The notes below the pieces were generated by a model. The model did no database searches, was not told the DNA's origin, and was given only the letters and a program-made list of their open reading frames with translations. A stretch of 64,000 bases of DNA from contig CP154956.1 in the NCBI GenBank assembly GCA_039621445.1, positions 72,414,914 through 72,478,913 of the forward strand, read 5' to 3'. A program made the position numbers and the translations under genes. Of this stretch, positions 21,171-31,650 are shown piece after piece (the first letter of the stretch is position 1; the number at the start of each line of letters is the position of its first letter). The stretch is from Euglena gracilis (Eukaryota > Euglenida > Euglenophyceae > Euglenales).

Positions 21171-22560
21171 TCAGCATGCAGAATTCTTTGAATGAAACAT
21201 CAGGAAAATAGAACCTTGGGGGGAAAGTACACAGGTTAAAAAAGTAGCGGAATGTGGCATAAAATTCCCTAATTCAGGTGCGCATGCACCAGGCCACCTC
21301 CCGCCGCCCACACCCTGTCCTTTTCCTTTTCCTCCTTTGCCAACACTCTGTCCTTGGCCCTTAAGATTCTGCCAACCTTTCCCTCCAAAAATGCCTTTAC
21401 CACCCCCTTGCCGCGTCCTCGCCTCTCCTTGGGCTTGGGGTCCAAAATTTTGTGCGGGGGGCCCTTGATTTGTATCCGGCAATTTTGCCCAACACTTACG
21501 GCCATATGCCCTAGATCACAACAACGTTTGCACGGTGCTCTGATTACACCTTCGTTGCTTTTTGTTCTGGTGGTGGGGGTAGTGAGTTGTGCTTCTTCCA
21601 CGTTTTGAATGGAAACGGGGTGATTCGAAATACTTGATCTGTCCCCCTCCTCCTTTTCGTTTGAGAATTTTGAGAAAAATTCTCTTTTTCCGTTCCCATG
21701 GAAAGTTCCGTCACCCTCATCCATGATGGGTTTGATTCCGTGCCGGGGAGGAACCGCGCCGCATAAACTCAATGGCTTCCTCTTTTTGCGTCAGCCGTTT
21801 GTGCATCATCCCCATGATTTCCGTGGGGGTTAATTGAAATTCGTTGGGGGAAACTTCCCATTTTCGTCCGTTTGACAAAGACCGTCCATTGAGTGAGAGA
21901 AGCAAGTTTTTTGCCCTTGCCGACCCAACCGTTACCTCAAAATGCCTCCCCAAAAACACCACGGAGACAAAATTTAGCGTGCCTCCCTCCAACGCACTCA
22001 CAAAAACCACTTGCACTTGGTGGGCTTCCACCAAGGGCAAATTTCTTACCTCCACCACGTTAAAAGAATCACTTCCCCGTCCTTGTTCCCTGACAATTAT
22101 CTCGTTGTAAAATTTTGGAAATTCCCGTCTTAGAACCCGATACGCGTCGGCGTCGGTCACATCTTTTGCAAAATTTCTCAACCCGAGACAAACTGTCTCG
22201 AAACGTTTCTAATCCTCCCTAGTTTAAGCGGTTTTTGTCCTTGAGGCGAATTTCGTCAAATTTTTGCGCTGCACAATTTCCAGCCCCACTGGAATTTTCT
22301 TTTCCCAACAATTCCCAAGCTTGTTGAAATTTTGTGATCATTCCCGTCCCTCTTAGGAGCCTCAAACGGTCTCCATCGGTTTCATTTACGAAGGAAATGA
22401 AAATTGAAAAGAGTTCTTGGTGGTCGGTTGGAACTCTAGAAAGTCTTTGTACATATTCTTCCAACGAAATCGAAAATCAAAAACCAGGCCAATCTTCGGC
22501 GTGGCCAGAAAAAAATTTGAGCTTTTACCCTTTTGCCACCATGGCACTTAAGGGTGATCC
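21171..22560 (-). pseudogene. Separate Gag gene, copy A
   Basis: The N-terminal part reads FFSGHAEDWPGF, a TGA, then SLEEYVQRLSRVPTDHQ and LLRGTGMITKFQQAWELL. This is the usual Gag core of LTR elements. A stop near 22219 and a shift lead to 21717-22181 (ADAYRVLRREFPKFYNE). A further shift leads to a zinc-knuckle-like CKRCCDLGHMAVSVGQNC and a Gly/Lys-rich tail. Copy B has CKRCGDLGH there, closer to a CCHC knuckle. The spacing to the final Cys is longer than the classical CX2CX4HX4C. No matching Pol lies directly downstream. It is a Gag-only remnant or belongs to an element split by element 4. Confidence 0.72.
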
Positions 22561-23452
22561 AACAAAAGTTGGATTTTGGCTTCCAAAATCGGTGCCTCCT
22601 CCGCCCCCCATCGCCGCCCCCACCCCAATGGGTAAAATTTCCACCGGAGCAACAACAGTCGGACCTTTTTGGTTTGATTAGATGGGAAAGCCCAACACGT
22701 TGATGTTGGGGGGGGGCATATGAACGGGGTGCCTCCTGTACAGGGGGTGCTTGTACACCGGGGGGACACATTTGTGCGGGACCGTGGGAATGCGAAATCT
22801 GGTGTGGGGGATAAACACTTGTGTGGGTTGGTTCACGGGAACGTGCAGAGTGTGGCTTTGCCAACGGTGGGTAGATACCACCTTATGGTGCTCCTTCCGA
22901 TTGGCAAGACCTCCACTCTGGCACTTTTGCCCGAAAGAGCCGCTCCCCCCACCTCTGGGCCAAGGTTCCCCGAGTAGGGAGCGACGGGGGGGATATTTTC
23001 AAATTTTCTGAAAACTAACCCACTCACTCTCTCAGGGCTTCTCCTTCTCCTTCCTTCAGGTCCCAATTCATCCTGTGAGTGGATCCCAACCGTGGTCCCA
23101 ACCCATAGCTCGTTCCCAACCCATAGCTCAGTCGCGACCCATAGCTCGGTGGTGGGGCTGTCCTTGATGCGCTTACTCCTGGGCCCCCCTTCATCGCCAC
23201 CACAGCGGTGCAGGGAGTCTGGCCCCCGGTCGCTGCCACCACAGCAGCGCCAGGTTTTGGAGTCTCCCTTCCCTGCGGTGGAATGTGTGCTTTTTGCCCC
23301 CATGGACCATCCAAATTCTTGGCGTGGGAGGTGGGGGAGGCTTGTCCACATGGGCCCCCCAGTCTAAAACACTGGGCGAAAACCCGTTCATTCACACCCT
23401 GATTTTCCAGCCGCGCAACTTTTTGCTCATGTCCAAAAACATGAGCGGAAAC
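22561..23452. other. Spacer with YGLG-type short repeats
   Basis: No known domain. At 23099-23150 the minus strand contains three near-copies of a CCCATAGCTC unit, which would encode repeated SYGLG-like residues. A G-run follows near 22705, and its length differs between copies A and B. Open frames on both strands are proline- or glycine-rich and not convincing. Confidence 0.45.
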
Positions 23453-24161
23453 TGTTTAGGGCCGCACCCCCCTCCCGTGCCGGGGCCGGGCCAGGCCCCC
23501 CCTCGCCGGGGTCCGTCCCCCCAGCCACCAGCCCGTGGGGGGGTGCGGGTGCCCCCGCCGGAACCGGGTTTTTTCCCGAAAATGGTGGGCTCAAGTCATT
23601 TTCGGGTGTTTCTCCCGGGTTCCCTCCCGGCTGGGACTCCCCACGTAGGATCGGAAACAACATTTCAAAAATTCCCCAAACTCCCATTGAAAACCTTTGG
23701 TGCTATCCTTCGAAATGTGGTTTGCCAACCCAAAAAATGCAAATAGAACGAAGAATGCCACACACCAAGACCGATGTCCGGAAGTCCACACACACCGGAA
23801 TGGGTCAAAAAGGTGGCCGGAGGGCGTCCGGCAGTTGGAAAATCCCCTGTCACTATTGAATCAATCCACTTCCACCGTAGAATTCAATACTTGTCAAATA
23901 TCCAAGAGATCTTGTTGATTTGAATTCCACTTCCAAAACTTCAAACTCCGACAATAGTCAGGAAAAATACCCACAAATGTCTGTGAAATGTGGATAATTA
24001 GCTACCTTTGGGGTTTTTGTTCAAACTCGAGAATGAATTGGAAGGTTTCGGAAAAGTGAATTTAAGCGCGCACTTAGCGATGTTGTGCGCGACTTTTAAA
24101 AATGGTCCTTTGGGTGCTCCCCCCCCCCCCCTAGACCGTTAACGACCACCAACGGTCTACA
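23453..24161. repeat. ~705-bp dispersed repeat, first copy
   Basis: The same sequence occurs at 40195-40901 (copy B) and at 52802-53504, where both flanks differ. The common core starts at TGTTCAGGGCCGC (TGTTTAGG here) and ends in the hairpin TAGACCGTT...AACGGTCTA (24132-24159 here). The minus strand is open for about 80 residues from an ATG in the core. It looks like a dispersed element end or a non-autonomous element. No target-site duplication could be recognised. Confidence 0.85.
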
Positions 24162-24404
24162 CCCCCTCCCTTGTGACTTTAGTCGGACTCCGAAAAAAAT
24201 GAAAATTGCAAAAAGTCGCATTTTAGGGAAGCGGGGGGGGGATCGAAGATGAAACTCTTTGGAGAGAAATGAGGAACCGGATAAACAAACAGGCCTGTGC
24301 CCCTCTCAAAAATTCAGAACTTACATTGTATGCCAACCCATACAATGTGTTCACCATCTTCCGATCAAGCACATAAAATCCTCATGATGCCACCCACAAA
24401 ATGC

Positions 24405-24448
24405 GCACGCGCGCGCGCGTGTGTGTGTGTGTGTGTGCGTGTGCATGC
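24405..24448. repeat. CG/GT microsatellite, copy A
   Basis: A short alternating CG run passes into (GT)n and ends in GCGTGTGCATGCG. The matching tract in copy B (41145-41240) is roughly 50 bases longer, with interspersed TC. Confidence 0.9.
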
Positions 24449-24899
24449 GTCCAACTCCTCCTTCAATCGCCCTCAAGTCCAAATCTGAAGTCCGTTTTCA
24501 ATGGAAAAATGGGCAAGGGGGACTTTCTTCACATCCTTGGCACATGCCCCCCCCAACCATTTGTTCTTGCGACCATGTGCGAATGAAACGGGCAGCATTT
24601 CTCCCTTTTTTGTCATTGTTGTGGGGGGGAAACGTCCCCCCCCCCTGGAATGGTGTATCCCTTTCCGAAAAACATAACTTGAAAATTCATGAGGGAAGAC
24701 CCAACTTGAACCTACTTAACAATTTTTGGTGAAAAATGTGAGAGTGAATCAACCTTTGAAACCAAGAAGCGTCCTACTTGATTGCAAAGGAAAAGAATTA
24801 CAAAACCTCTCAACTCACCCGGTGAACAAAAAGGAATTGGTGTCACAACAAAGCATTTGCTGCGGTCCAATGGAAATCCTTGCCGAGGGGAATGGCACA

Positions 24900-25150
24900 T
24901 CGCCCCCCCCCCTTTGTCTCGGGGGAAAATCCATGGTCGCTCCTCATTTCCCAAGGGAAAAATTGCTTGCCCCCCCTTTTGGGGGTAATGGAAAATTGCC
25001 CCCCCCTTTCTTCCGGGGTGTTAAAAATTCGCCCTCCCCCCCGGGGGGGAATAAAAATTCGCCCCCCCCCCTCCGGGGGGAAAATAAAAATTCACCCTCC
25101 CCCCCCCCTCCGGGGGAGTTGAAAAAATCGGCCTTCCCCCCCCGGGGGGG
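24900..25150. repeat. C-run/G-run palindromic array, copy A
   Basis: Five to six units of about 30-45 bp contain C6-C10 followed by a few bases and G5-G8, with AATAAAAATTCGCC words between. Units such as CCCCCCCGGGGGGG are self-complementary. The array is repeated with altered run lengths at 41690-41940. Confidence 0.85.
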
Positions 25151-26032
25151 AATGTGCTCAAAACTCAATCTCCTTGAAGGGATCCAAAAAAAATCGAAAA
25201 AAATTCTTGTAAGCGTGACTAAATGAATCCACAGGGGCTATGGCCATCCAAAAAATCTCACACTCTCCCTACTTACATTTTTTGGTCTTGGGATTTTCCA
25301 ACTGCCGGGGGGGGGTATGCGTGTGCGTGGGGCGCGTGGGGGAAGGGATGCGTGGGGGAAGGGAGGAGTAACGGTTATAAATGAGGTGTGAATCGTTGAT
25401 GTAAAGGTAGCGGTAGGGGTGAAACGAGCAATCCTCCGTACCGCCGCCGACCGTTCTTCCCGTGGAGGCGTCGCTGTTGGTAGAGATTGGTGCTGCCGAT
25501 GTCGGTGTGATGGTGTAGAGGTGATGGAGGCGGCAAATGTAGCGACGTCGGAGTTGGCGATCGTAGTTGCCGAGGGGACCCCCAACCACTTTCCTTCCTT
25601 CCTCCCATACCTTTGAAAGCATGCCCGCACGTAAATATTTACAAATATTTACAACGTCGGGGCTGCCGATGTGCTGGAGCTTCCCGGCTGCTTTCCTGAG
25701 ACAAAGAGGCCAATATAAAACACAATGACGCGGGCAAGCTAAAGCAAAATAACGTGTGCACATGTGTGCACGCAAATTTCAATGACGCGTGTGTGTATGT
25801 GCGCAAAGCAAAATGAATGTATGTGAATGTGCCCGCACACAAAAGACATGTGCTCGTACAAAATGGAGGATAGAAATGAGCGGAGGAACGTGAAACCAAG
25901 GCCCCCCCGGTGCCGCACGGCACTCGGCCCCGTTCCACCTCCCAGAGCTTCTAACAATTGAGCTCGCCGTGAAAAATCCAAAAGCAAATCAAAATTGAGC
26001 CTCAATGAAATTGGCTCACAAAGATTTTTGAA

Positions 26033-26044
26033 GTTCCCCCTTTC
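26033..26044 (-). promoter_or_regulatory. Polypurine tract
   Basis: On the minus strand GAAAGGGGGAA begins at the stop codon of the chromodomain gene (TGA at 26043-26045). A purine tract directly before the 3' LTR is the normal plus-strand primer of LTR elements. In copy B it reads AATGGGGGAA (about 42830). Confidence 0.6.
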
Positions 26045-26258
26045 AATTCACCTTCAAATTTTTGTGTGTGCAATACCGAACCAATTCATGGCTAAACCGA
26101 TGAATGAAATTTCCAATGGGTTCCCAGGTTTCTTCCCCCTCCTCATAACCAACCCACTTGGTGAGAAATTCCCACGTATCCCCCTTCCTACGGTGGGCCA
26201 AAATTTTCTCAACCTCCCATTCATCGGGCATTGCCTCCTCCTCTTTTTCCGTCCGTTT
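26043..26258 (-). pseudogene. Element 5A chromodomain
   Basis: The sequence reads PDEWEVEKILAHRRKGDTW, then EFLTKWVGYEEGEETWEP and ends in a short tail at the TGA 26043-26045. This matches the chromodomain pattern of chromoviral integrases: the EVEKIL strand, the KW-GY core and TWEP. Such domains bind modified histone tails and steer insertion. The aromatic positions of the binding cage (Trp before EVEK, Trp in KW, Trp in TWEP) are plausible. In copy A the upstream integrase is gone, so the domain stands alone. It is the best-preserved chromodomain in the window. Confidence 0.88.
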
Positions 26259-26429
26259 GGAACCTATGTGTGGTACAAACGACCCGAGGGTTCGGGTGAA
26301 AAATTAAATTCGAGGTGTATTGGTCCCGGTGTTGTCAAAGCTCGGGAGGGGGAGAGGAGTTATGTTGTGGAAACCAAACCGGGTGTGCTAATTAAGACAC
26401 ACCGAAGTTTTCTCAAGGAGTATAGGGAA
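26259..26429 (+). other. 171-bp inverted segment replacing the integrase
   Basis: This segment is the reverse complement of copy B 43083-43253. Next to it, copy A lacks the equivalents of 43045-43082 and 43254-44032. Its present plus-strand frame encodes integrase C-terminal residues (YVVETKPGVLIKTHRSFLKEY) antisense to the element. This is an inversion with two flanking deletions, specific to copy A. Confidence 0.9.
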
Positions 26430-27810
26430 GCCCATGCGTACCGCAAAATGATGAAATTCCACACTTTTTCCGGACCAACGTGTCCCAAGAATTCATGAAC
26501 TTCTTGTACAATGAAATCTTGAAAAGAAAGTGGAACACACAATTTCTCCTCAAAAAAACATTCGGCCCTTGTGAACTTTCACACCCTTTGGCCACTCACC
26601 GTCATTTTGAGTTGCAAGCCAAATTTCCTTCCAAGTGGGGCATTCGGTATACGCAACCACCCAATCTCTCTCCCAAACTGATTTTGTTAGCTTAGGGGTT
26701 GCACTTGGAGTTGGTGGGGCCCCACCCCCTCCAGTTCCCCCCCTCGGTAACTCATTAGTCTGAAGTTTTGGGTTGGTCACCAAATTTCCCGCAGGGTCCA
26801 CTTCATCCCAAAAGGTAACTCTCCTCTTACCCTTTTTCGAACCAAATTCCCTAGGCCCTTGTGAGTGAGCGTCTTCGGTGGTGTTTATTCCTCCCGGACC
26901 TTCTACACTCTCGGTACCCCTCCCTGATGCATCATCCACAAAATTAGGTGCCACCTCTTTTCCACTGCGGGTTACCACCCCCCTTATCCACAAGTTTCGA
27001 GCGTTAGGCTGATTTTTGACTTTGACCAACAAGCAATTTTTCTCATCTTCCCTCTCCTCTCTTATGAGCTCTTCCATTTCTCTCTTATCCTCGGCCGAAC
27101 CATGTTTGCTAATGTCCCTTAGAGCTTGTGAAGCGGGGTACGCCCACCAACTTAAAATGTCGGCAATGGTGTTTTCCTTCCCCGGTATACACCCCACTGT
27201 CAAATCGTATTTTGAGAAAATTTGGTGCCATCGTGCCCTCCTCCCCACCGGTCCACTTGGGGTGTCGAGCACTTCTTTTGCCCATGCCTCCAAAATTTGG
27301 TGATCGGTCAACACCAAAATGGGTTGGAGACGAATCCAACTTTCCCATTTTTGGAGTGCCAAAATTATGGCATATGTCTCCAATTCCCGGGGGGTCCATT
27401 TTCTTTGCCCCTTGGTGAGTTTTCGGGACATAAAAGCAACAGCCACCGTTTTTTGTCCAAAATATCTTGGGGTGTGGGCGTAGCGTTTCCTTCTGTGAGT
27501 TGTTCTAAAGTTGCTCCTACGGCATACCCACTCGCATCAACTCTCAAAGCAAAGGGTTTATCGGGGTCCACTCTTTGAAGAATCAAACCGGAACACAACC
27601 GTTTCTTTAACTCCTCAAATGCTTTGTGTTCAACCTCCCCGAATTCAACCCATTTTTTGCTCCGTTTCTTGCCTCCCGAGATACCTTCAACTAAACTTGC
27701 AAAGGTGCCGCAACTTGGGCATACATGTGTATGTAGGTGTTGTAATAGTTTGTGAAGCCGAGGAAAGCCCTTAAGGCCGTTATGGTTGTAGGAACCTCCC
27801 ATTTCTCAAT
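26430..27810 (-). pseudogene. Element 5A RNase H, linker and integrase start
   Basis: The upstream frame (27365-27802) reads FALRVDASGYAVGATLEQ, the first RNase H Asp. A run of six T near 27450, where copy B has seven, shifts the frame. The next frame (26550-27446) continues with FMSRKLTKGQRKWTPRELET (Glu), LTDHQILEAW (Asp) and ENTIADILSWWAYPAS (Asp). All four RNase H catalytic residues therefore exist across the shift. The linker then runs through TRSGKEVAPNFVDD and ends in a zinc-domain start (VHEFLGHVG) near 26500, where the deletion begins. RNase H removes template RNA. Confidence 0.9.
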
Positions 27811-28600
27811 GGCACGTAATTTGCCGGGGGCCGGCCGACGCGTGCCATGCCCCAAAATCTGGCCACAAAATTCCACTTCTTTGATGAATAATTCCGCTTT
27901 TTGGGGGTCCACTACAAAAATTTCCTCGGTGAGTAAATCCAACACCCTACACAAATCCCTTTTATGTGCCTCGAGGAGATCCTCCCCCTCCCCGACGGTA
28001 GTCCCTCCAAAATGTCATCAATGTATGGGGTAGCAATATCCCTTACGGGTGCTAAACGGTCATCCATCATTTGTTGGAATTGTTGTGAGGCGTTAGTTAA
28101 CCCCATTACATTCACCCTCCATTGGTAAAGACCCTTTGGTGTGAAGGAGCAAGTTATAGGCCTACTATCCGGGTGAAGCGGCTGTTGGTGGAAAGCTTGT
28201 TTTAAGTTCAAAATAAAGAACATTTGGTTTGCGCCATGCTTCACCAGGATGTCTTCGATTTTCGGAAGAGGGTAGTTGCATCTACGGTATTGGCTGTTGG
28301 GTCCCCTCATGTCAACAACCCCCCTCCAAGGAAAATCGGCTGACTTTTTGGGCACGGGGAATGTTTGTGAGAGCCATTCTGAATTTTTTGTTGTGGCTTG
28401 CTCGATGAATTTCATGTCGATCCAGTCTTGAGTGATTTTTTCCAAAGCTTCTTTTCGTTCCCCGTGCATGAAAAATGGTTTTTGTCGGGTAGGCCGCGCC
28501 CCTTCTTGCAAAGGTATGAATGCATAACCATATGGTCCTCTTACGGGTGGGTCGGGTTGTACCTTAGACCGAAATACGGTTCCATCATACCTTTCCAAAA
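27811..28600 (-). pseudogene. Element 5A reverse transcriptase
   Basis: The frame 27912-28598 starts with DPPVRGPYGYAF and contains WRGVVDMRGPNSQ, FILNLKQAFHQQPL (motif A, with Asn where Asp is usual), MGLTNASQQFQQMM (motif B) and TPYIDDILEG (motif C). One base is missing right after YIDDIL, so the frame then reads nonsense. The true continuation (27691-27954) shows LCRVLDLLTEEIFVVD, then KAELFIKEVEFCGQ and FLGFTNYYNTY. The YIDD itself is intact here, unlike copy B. Confidence 0.9.
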
Positions 28601-28820
28601 ATTACCTCTCTTAGCTTCCTTATTCTCTCTTCCTCTTCGGATTCCGTTTCATTATTCCCCTCCCCCTCCCTTGCAATGATCATTTTGCGAATAGGTAGGG
28701 GGTTTTCATTTGCCATCTCCAAATTCTTGCCCAAAATTTTGAGTGAGTGCTCGTCCAAGGTTTGTCCCCTTTGATCAAAACCCTCCATCGGAAGGTGAAA
28801 TCCAAACTTTTCCAAATTCG

Positions 28821-29360
28821 TCACCCCTCCCCTTGGGGAAAGGTGCAAGGCACTTTTCCTTGCCGTTTTCTCCTATGATCTCTCACACCGAACAAAAACG
28901 TCAATTCAGGTTCCTCCACTACCAAAGCACGGTGATGTGGAAAAATTCCGATTTTTGTTTGTGCAAGCCATGGGTATGATACAATTGCGTCCACTTTGAT
29001 ATTGGCTTCATAAAATTCCACATCGTACTCAAAATCTGTGGGTGGGGTGTTATCACTCACCTCCCCTTGCAACTTCCTCACCACCTTAGTGCACCTCCCC
29101 CCACCACTCAAGGCTTGACCGTTAGCGGTTTCAAACCTTAAGGGGTGTTTGGCCGAATACATTAGGTGCTCACTCACTAACCCTTGCTTTATGAGGTTAG
29201 CCTCCGCACCGGTGTCCACCAAAATATCCAAATTTTGTTCCTCTCCGTTCCCTAAAACAAACCTTGTCCGAATCAAAAGTTGTCGGTCCTTCGAAAATTT
29301 CTCAATCCCTGTGGGTGGGTATCTCTTTTTAACCATCCGTGATTTCAAATGTACCACCTT
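28821..29360 (-). pseudogene. Element 5A retropepsin
   Basis: Within the 28821-29723 frame, LDILVDTGAEANLIKQGL is the aspartic protease active site. The flap region LRFETANGQALSGGGR follows, then VDAIVSYPWLAQTKIGIF and ALVVEEP at the end. The catalytic DTG is intact and the domain is of normal retropepsin length (about 130 residues). It would cut the polyprotein into mature parts. The frame is continuous with the methylase-like domain upstream. Copy B has a stop inside the domain (46686). Confidence 0.92.
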
Positions 29361-29830
29361 TGGTTTCTTGGGGTTGCTAGTGTTGGCGGGGGGCTTATTA
29401 CCCTCTATCAACAAGGCCCAAACTCCCCACCTCACACCCCCCATTGGTTTCCCATCCACCTCAAAAAGCTGGGTTCCGGGTTGAAAATACAACTTTTTTG
29501 ATGCCTTCCGAACAAGTTCCCTTACCCAACCTTTGCTCCAATCAGGTAAGATGCAAATGGGATCACAAGGGTCCTTTTGCAATTTCATCGCCACCTTTGG
29601 CGACAATGTCCAGGGGGGGTTCAACCAAACCGCACCCCCCCCCCTCCCCATGGTACCGCCAAAGCATTTTCCTTCTCGGTCAAATATGATGTGCACTGAG
29701 ACTTTTGGGTAGAAGCAAAACAATCCACCTCGGCCCTCCTTTGAAAATTCTCCTCAATCATTTGCACAAATGAATTCAGAACGGCATAATCGTCACGCTT
29801 AAAAGGAAAATTTCTCCTCCTTAAAATCAA
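29361..29830 (-). pseudogene. Element 5A NPPW methylase-like domain
   Basis: Two frames meet here: 29621-29830 reads EVDCFASTQKSQCTSYLTEK, and 28821-29723 continues with AVWLNPPWTLSPKV, CILPDWSKGWVRELVRKASK and GTQLFEVDGKPMGGVRW. The pattern (V)D-FAS...NPPW...PDW is the same as in elements 1 and 4 and resembles DAM-type methylases. A shift of frame lies near 29640, next to a C-run. It sits between the C5 methyltransferase and the protease. It may be a vestigial enzyme or a structural domain. Confidence 0.7.
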
Positions 29831-29903
29831 GGGCCGAAAAAAGGTACCCGACCATCTTTTCAGGTACCCTCCATTTTTGTTGAGTGCTCACCCTCATTCC
29901 GTT

Positions 29904-30790
29904 TCATCCCAGCTGTTCTTTGTGAGCCAAACCACCCCCCTCACTCACAATCCAATGGGGGCAGGTTTTCTCATCACAAAGTTTGTCCTTCAAACTCAAC
30001 AGATTTTCACTCCCCCAAATCCGAGTGGGTTGGATCCCCAGTCTGAAAATTGACAATAATCCACATCGAAAAAATTCAAGTTTTGCACACAATGCCTTTT
30101 TGGCAAAAGTCCCGCTCGGGGATTTTCAATCCACCATAATTTGGGCTGAAAATATTCCACGATTTCCAAAGTTTTTGTCACAAGTTGGTCTGCCTACTCC
30201 AAATTTCTTTCTCCCATCGTCTTAGCACGACTATACTCCGTGCAAGGCACACTAGCCGTTATGACTTGGAAATATCCAGGGGGGTATACTCGATACTCCC
30301 ACTCTAGGATGTCCACAGGATGGGTTGGGTGAAAACCTGGGTTGATGTCCACCGAAATCACCTCATAACCATTTTCTCGCAAATAATTTCCCACTGAATT
30401 TTTCCCAGAAAATAGGTCCAATGCCCTGGGAAATTTTCTGGCCCACTTTTTGTTTGAGGCCCGCCTATTCCCACTCAAACAATCATAATAGTTTTGGCTT
30501 GGCATGTGGAATGGGGAAGGATGTGCACGCGAAAGGAATGGGAGGGGATTCGCTTCCCCCTCATACCTCCTTCGCCCGCCTCCGGGCCGTGCCTGCTCTC
30601 CTTGGCTCCGGGGGGTCTTGGCTTCTCGCTCCCTCACTCCATCACGCTGGGCTCGGCCAGCCCATTTGACTTCACTCCAAGCTCCGCTCCCGATCATTTC
30701 GTTTGTGGTAAGATGGTTGGTGGACTGGAGGTTATGGGTGGAAGGGTCGGGTTTAGAAGCTGGGTTGGGGTTTCCACTGCCCGGGGTCAT
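29904..30790 (-). pseudogene. Element 5A C5-cytosine DNA methyltransferase domain
   Basis: The frame 30194-30790 carries a low-complexity N-terminus, then from residue ~122 RALDLFSGKNSVG (motif I, cofactor binding) and TASVPCTEYS (motif IV; the Cys is the catalytic nucleophile, residue 183). After a frameshift near 30185 the protein continues with WWIENPRAGLLPK (motif VI). Another shift leads to VDYCQFSDWG and QPTRIWGS (motif VIII region), ending near 29904. These are the ordered motifs of a compact, phage-like C5 methyltransferase. It would transfer a methyl group from S-adenosylmethionine to cytosine. Position between Gag and protease is unusual. Frames are broken in both copies. Confidence 0.85.
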
Positions 30791-31100
30791 AAACCCCTGA
30801 AATTTTTTACCCCGGCATCCCTAAAGGCGAACAGGGGGGGCAACCGTTGGTGTGGGGTTATTGGTGTTGCCCTTCCCCCCTTTGGCACTGAAATTCTGGT
30901 CATAACCTTTGCCTCTCCCCCTTCCCTTACCGCCTTTCCCCTTGTACCCTTGTTGGTCACCCCCATACCATTGGGAGTTATTTGCCCCATATCCCTGGAA
31001 ATTATTCCCCCCTTTCCATTGGCTGCCCTTGCCATACGACTGAAAAATGTTTCTGTTCCACGGGGCTTGTCTAGCAACATACGGCATTGTTGGCTGTGAG
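30791..31100 (-). pseudogene. Element 5A Gag C-terminal Gly/Gln-rich tail, cut
   Basis: The minus strand encodes MPYVARQAPWNRNIF followed by a tail rich in Gly, Gln, Lys and Tyr (QGYKGKGGKGRGRGKGY). This is the RNA-binding end of a Gag protein just upstream of the C5 methyltransferase. It is truncated at 31100 by the duplication junction, beyond which the integrase of element 4B begins. Copy B (48457-48786) shows the original continuation. Confidence 0.7.
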
Positions 31101-31650
31101 GGCTTGTGCACTTGGCTTTGACATGACACACGTTTGACATGAACCCAAAACATTCCGAAACAAACCGAACAAATCCTTTCTCGAGAGGGATGAATGGAAA
31201 TTTTGGAGAAATGACCAAAGCGTACGTTCGGGACCGGGATGACCATGAGCTCGATGTAGCCACGATGAAACTTGGGGAAGAATTTCCTTGGGAATGGCCA
31301 ATTTTAGCTCACAAAAAAATTGTCTTTGACCTTGAACCACAAACAATCATCGATGACTTGAGCTTTCCATGGTTCCAATTTTTCCCGAACCTCGGCAAAA
31401 TCGCTCGATGGGTAATCCAATGGAAAATTGAAGTGTTTCATCTCAATCGACAAAACTTGCAAAGAAAGATCCAATTGGGAGTCCATCTTTTCGAATGCAT
31501 CTTTTGCCAAATTTTCGAATTCAACGTTGAATTTTTGGTCAAAATGACTCCTTGACAACAAATCACACCACTCATTCTTCATTCCGGGTGTATGCACAGT
31601 CTTGATCTTTAATTGACCCAACACACCAAAAACAACCTCTCAATCTTTGA
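31101..31650 (-). pseudogene. Element 4B truncated integrase start
   Basis: Only the end of RNase H (MKNEWCDLLSR) and the integrase N-terminal zinc domain (HRAHGHPG, CQTCVMSKPSAQA) are present. The sequence then crosses the duplication junction into the Gag tail of element 5A. The catalytic core is absent. Most residues match copy A exactly; differences include a substituted residue in the EN-AKDAFE region. Confidence 0.88.

Larger units (their letters stand above)
24162..26030. other. Non-coding region downstream of element 5A
   Basis: This lies immediately after the chromodomain and polypurine tract of element 5, so it should contain its 3' LTR, but the LTR ends could not be fixed. Contents include a CG/GT microsatellite (24405-24448) and a C-run/G-run array (24900-25150). 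There is also a repeated TAAATATTTACAAATATTTACAA word near 25630 and a TATA-like CAATATAAAAC near 25712. No protein domain is present. Confidence 0.5.
26031..31100 (-). mobile_element. Chromoviral Ty3 element 5, copy A, with C5 methyltransferase
   Basis: The minus-strand order is a Gly/Gln-rich Gag tail, C5-cytosine methyltransferase, NPPW methylase-like domain, protease (DTGA), RT (YIDD), RNase H, a remnant integrase and a chromodomain, then a polypurine tract. The chromodomain after the integrase places it in the chromovirus branch of Ty3. The integrase core was removed by a deletion/inversion (26259-26429). The 5' part beyond 31100 was replaced by the start of duplication copy B. Confidence 0.88.

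Noticed and set aside
23453-24161. The 700-bp repeat as a Helitron end
   Set aside because: The hairpin lies at the end, but the spacing and the CTRR/TC ends do not fit well.
25740-25860. TGTGCACATGTGTGCAC words as regulatory palindromes
   Set aside because: They are part of a TG/CA-rich tract, and no matching function or conserved spacing is evident.
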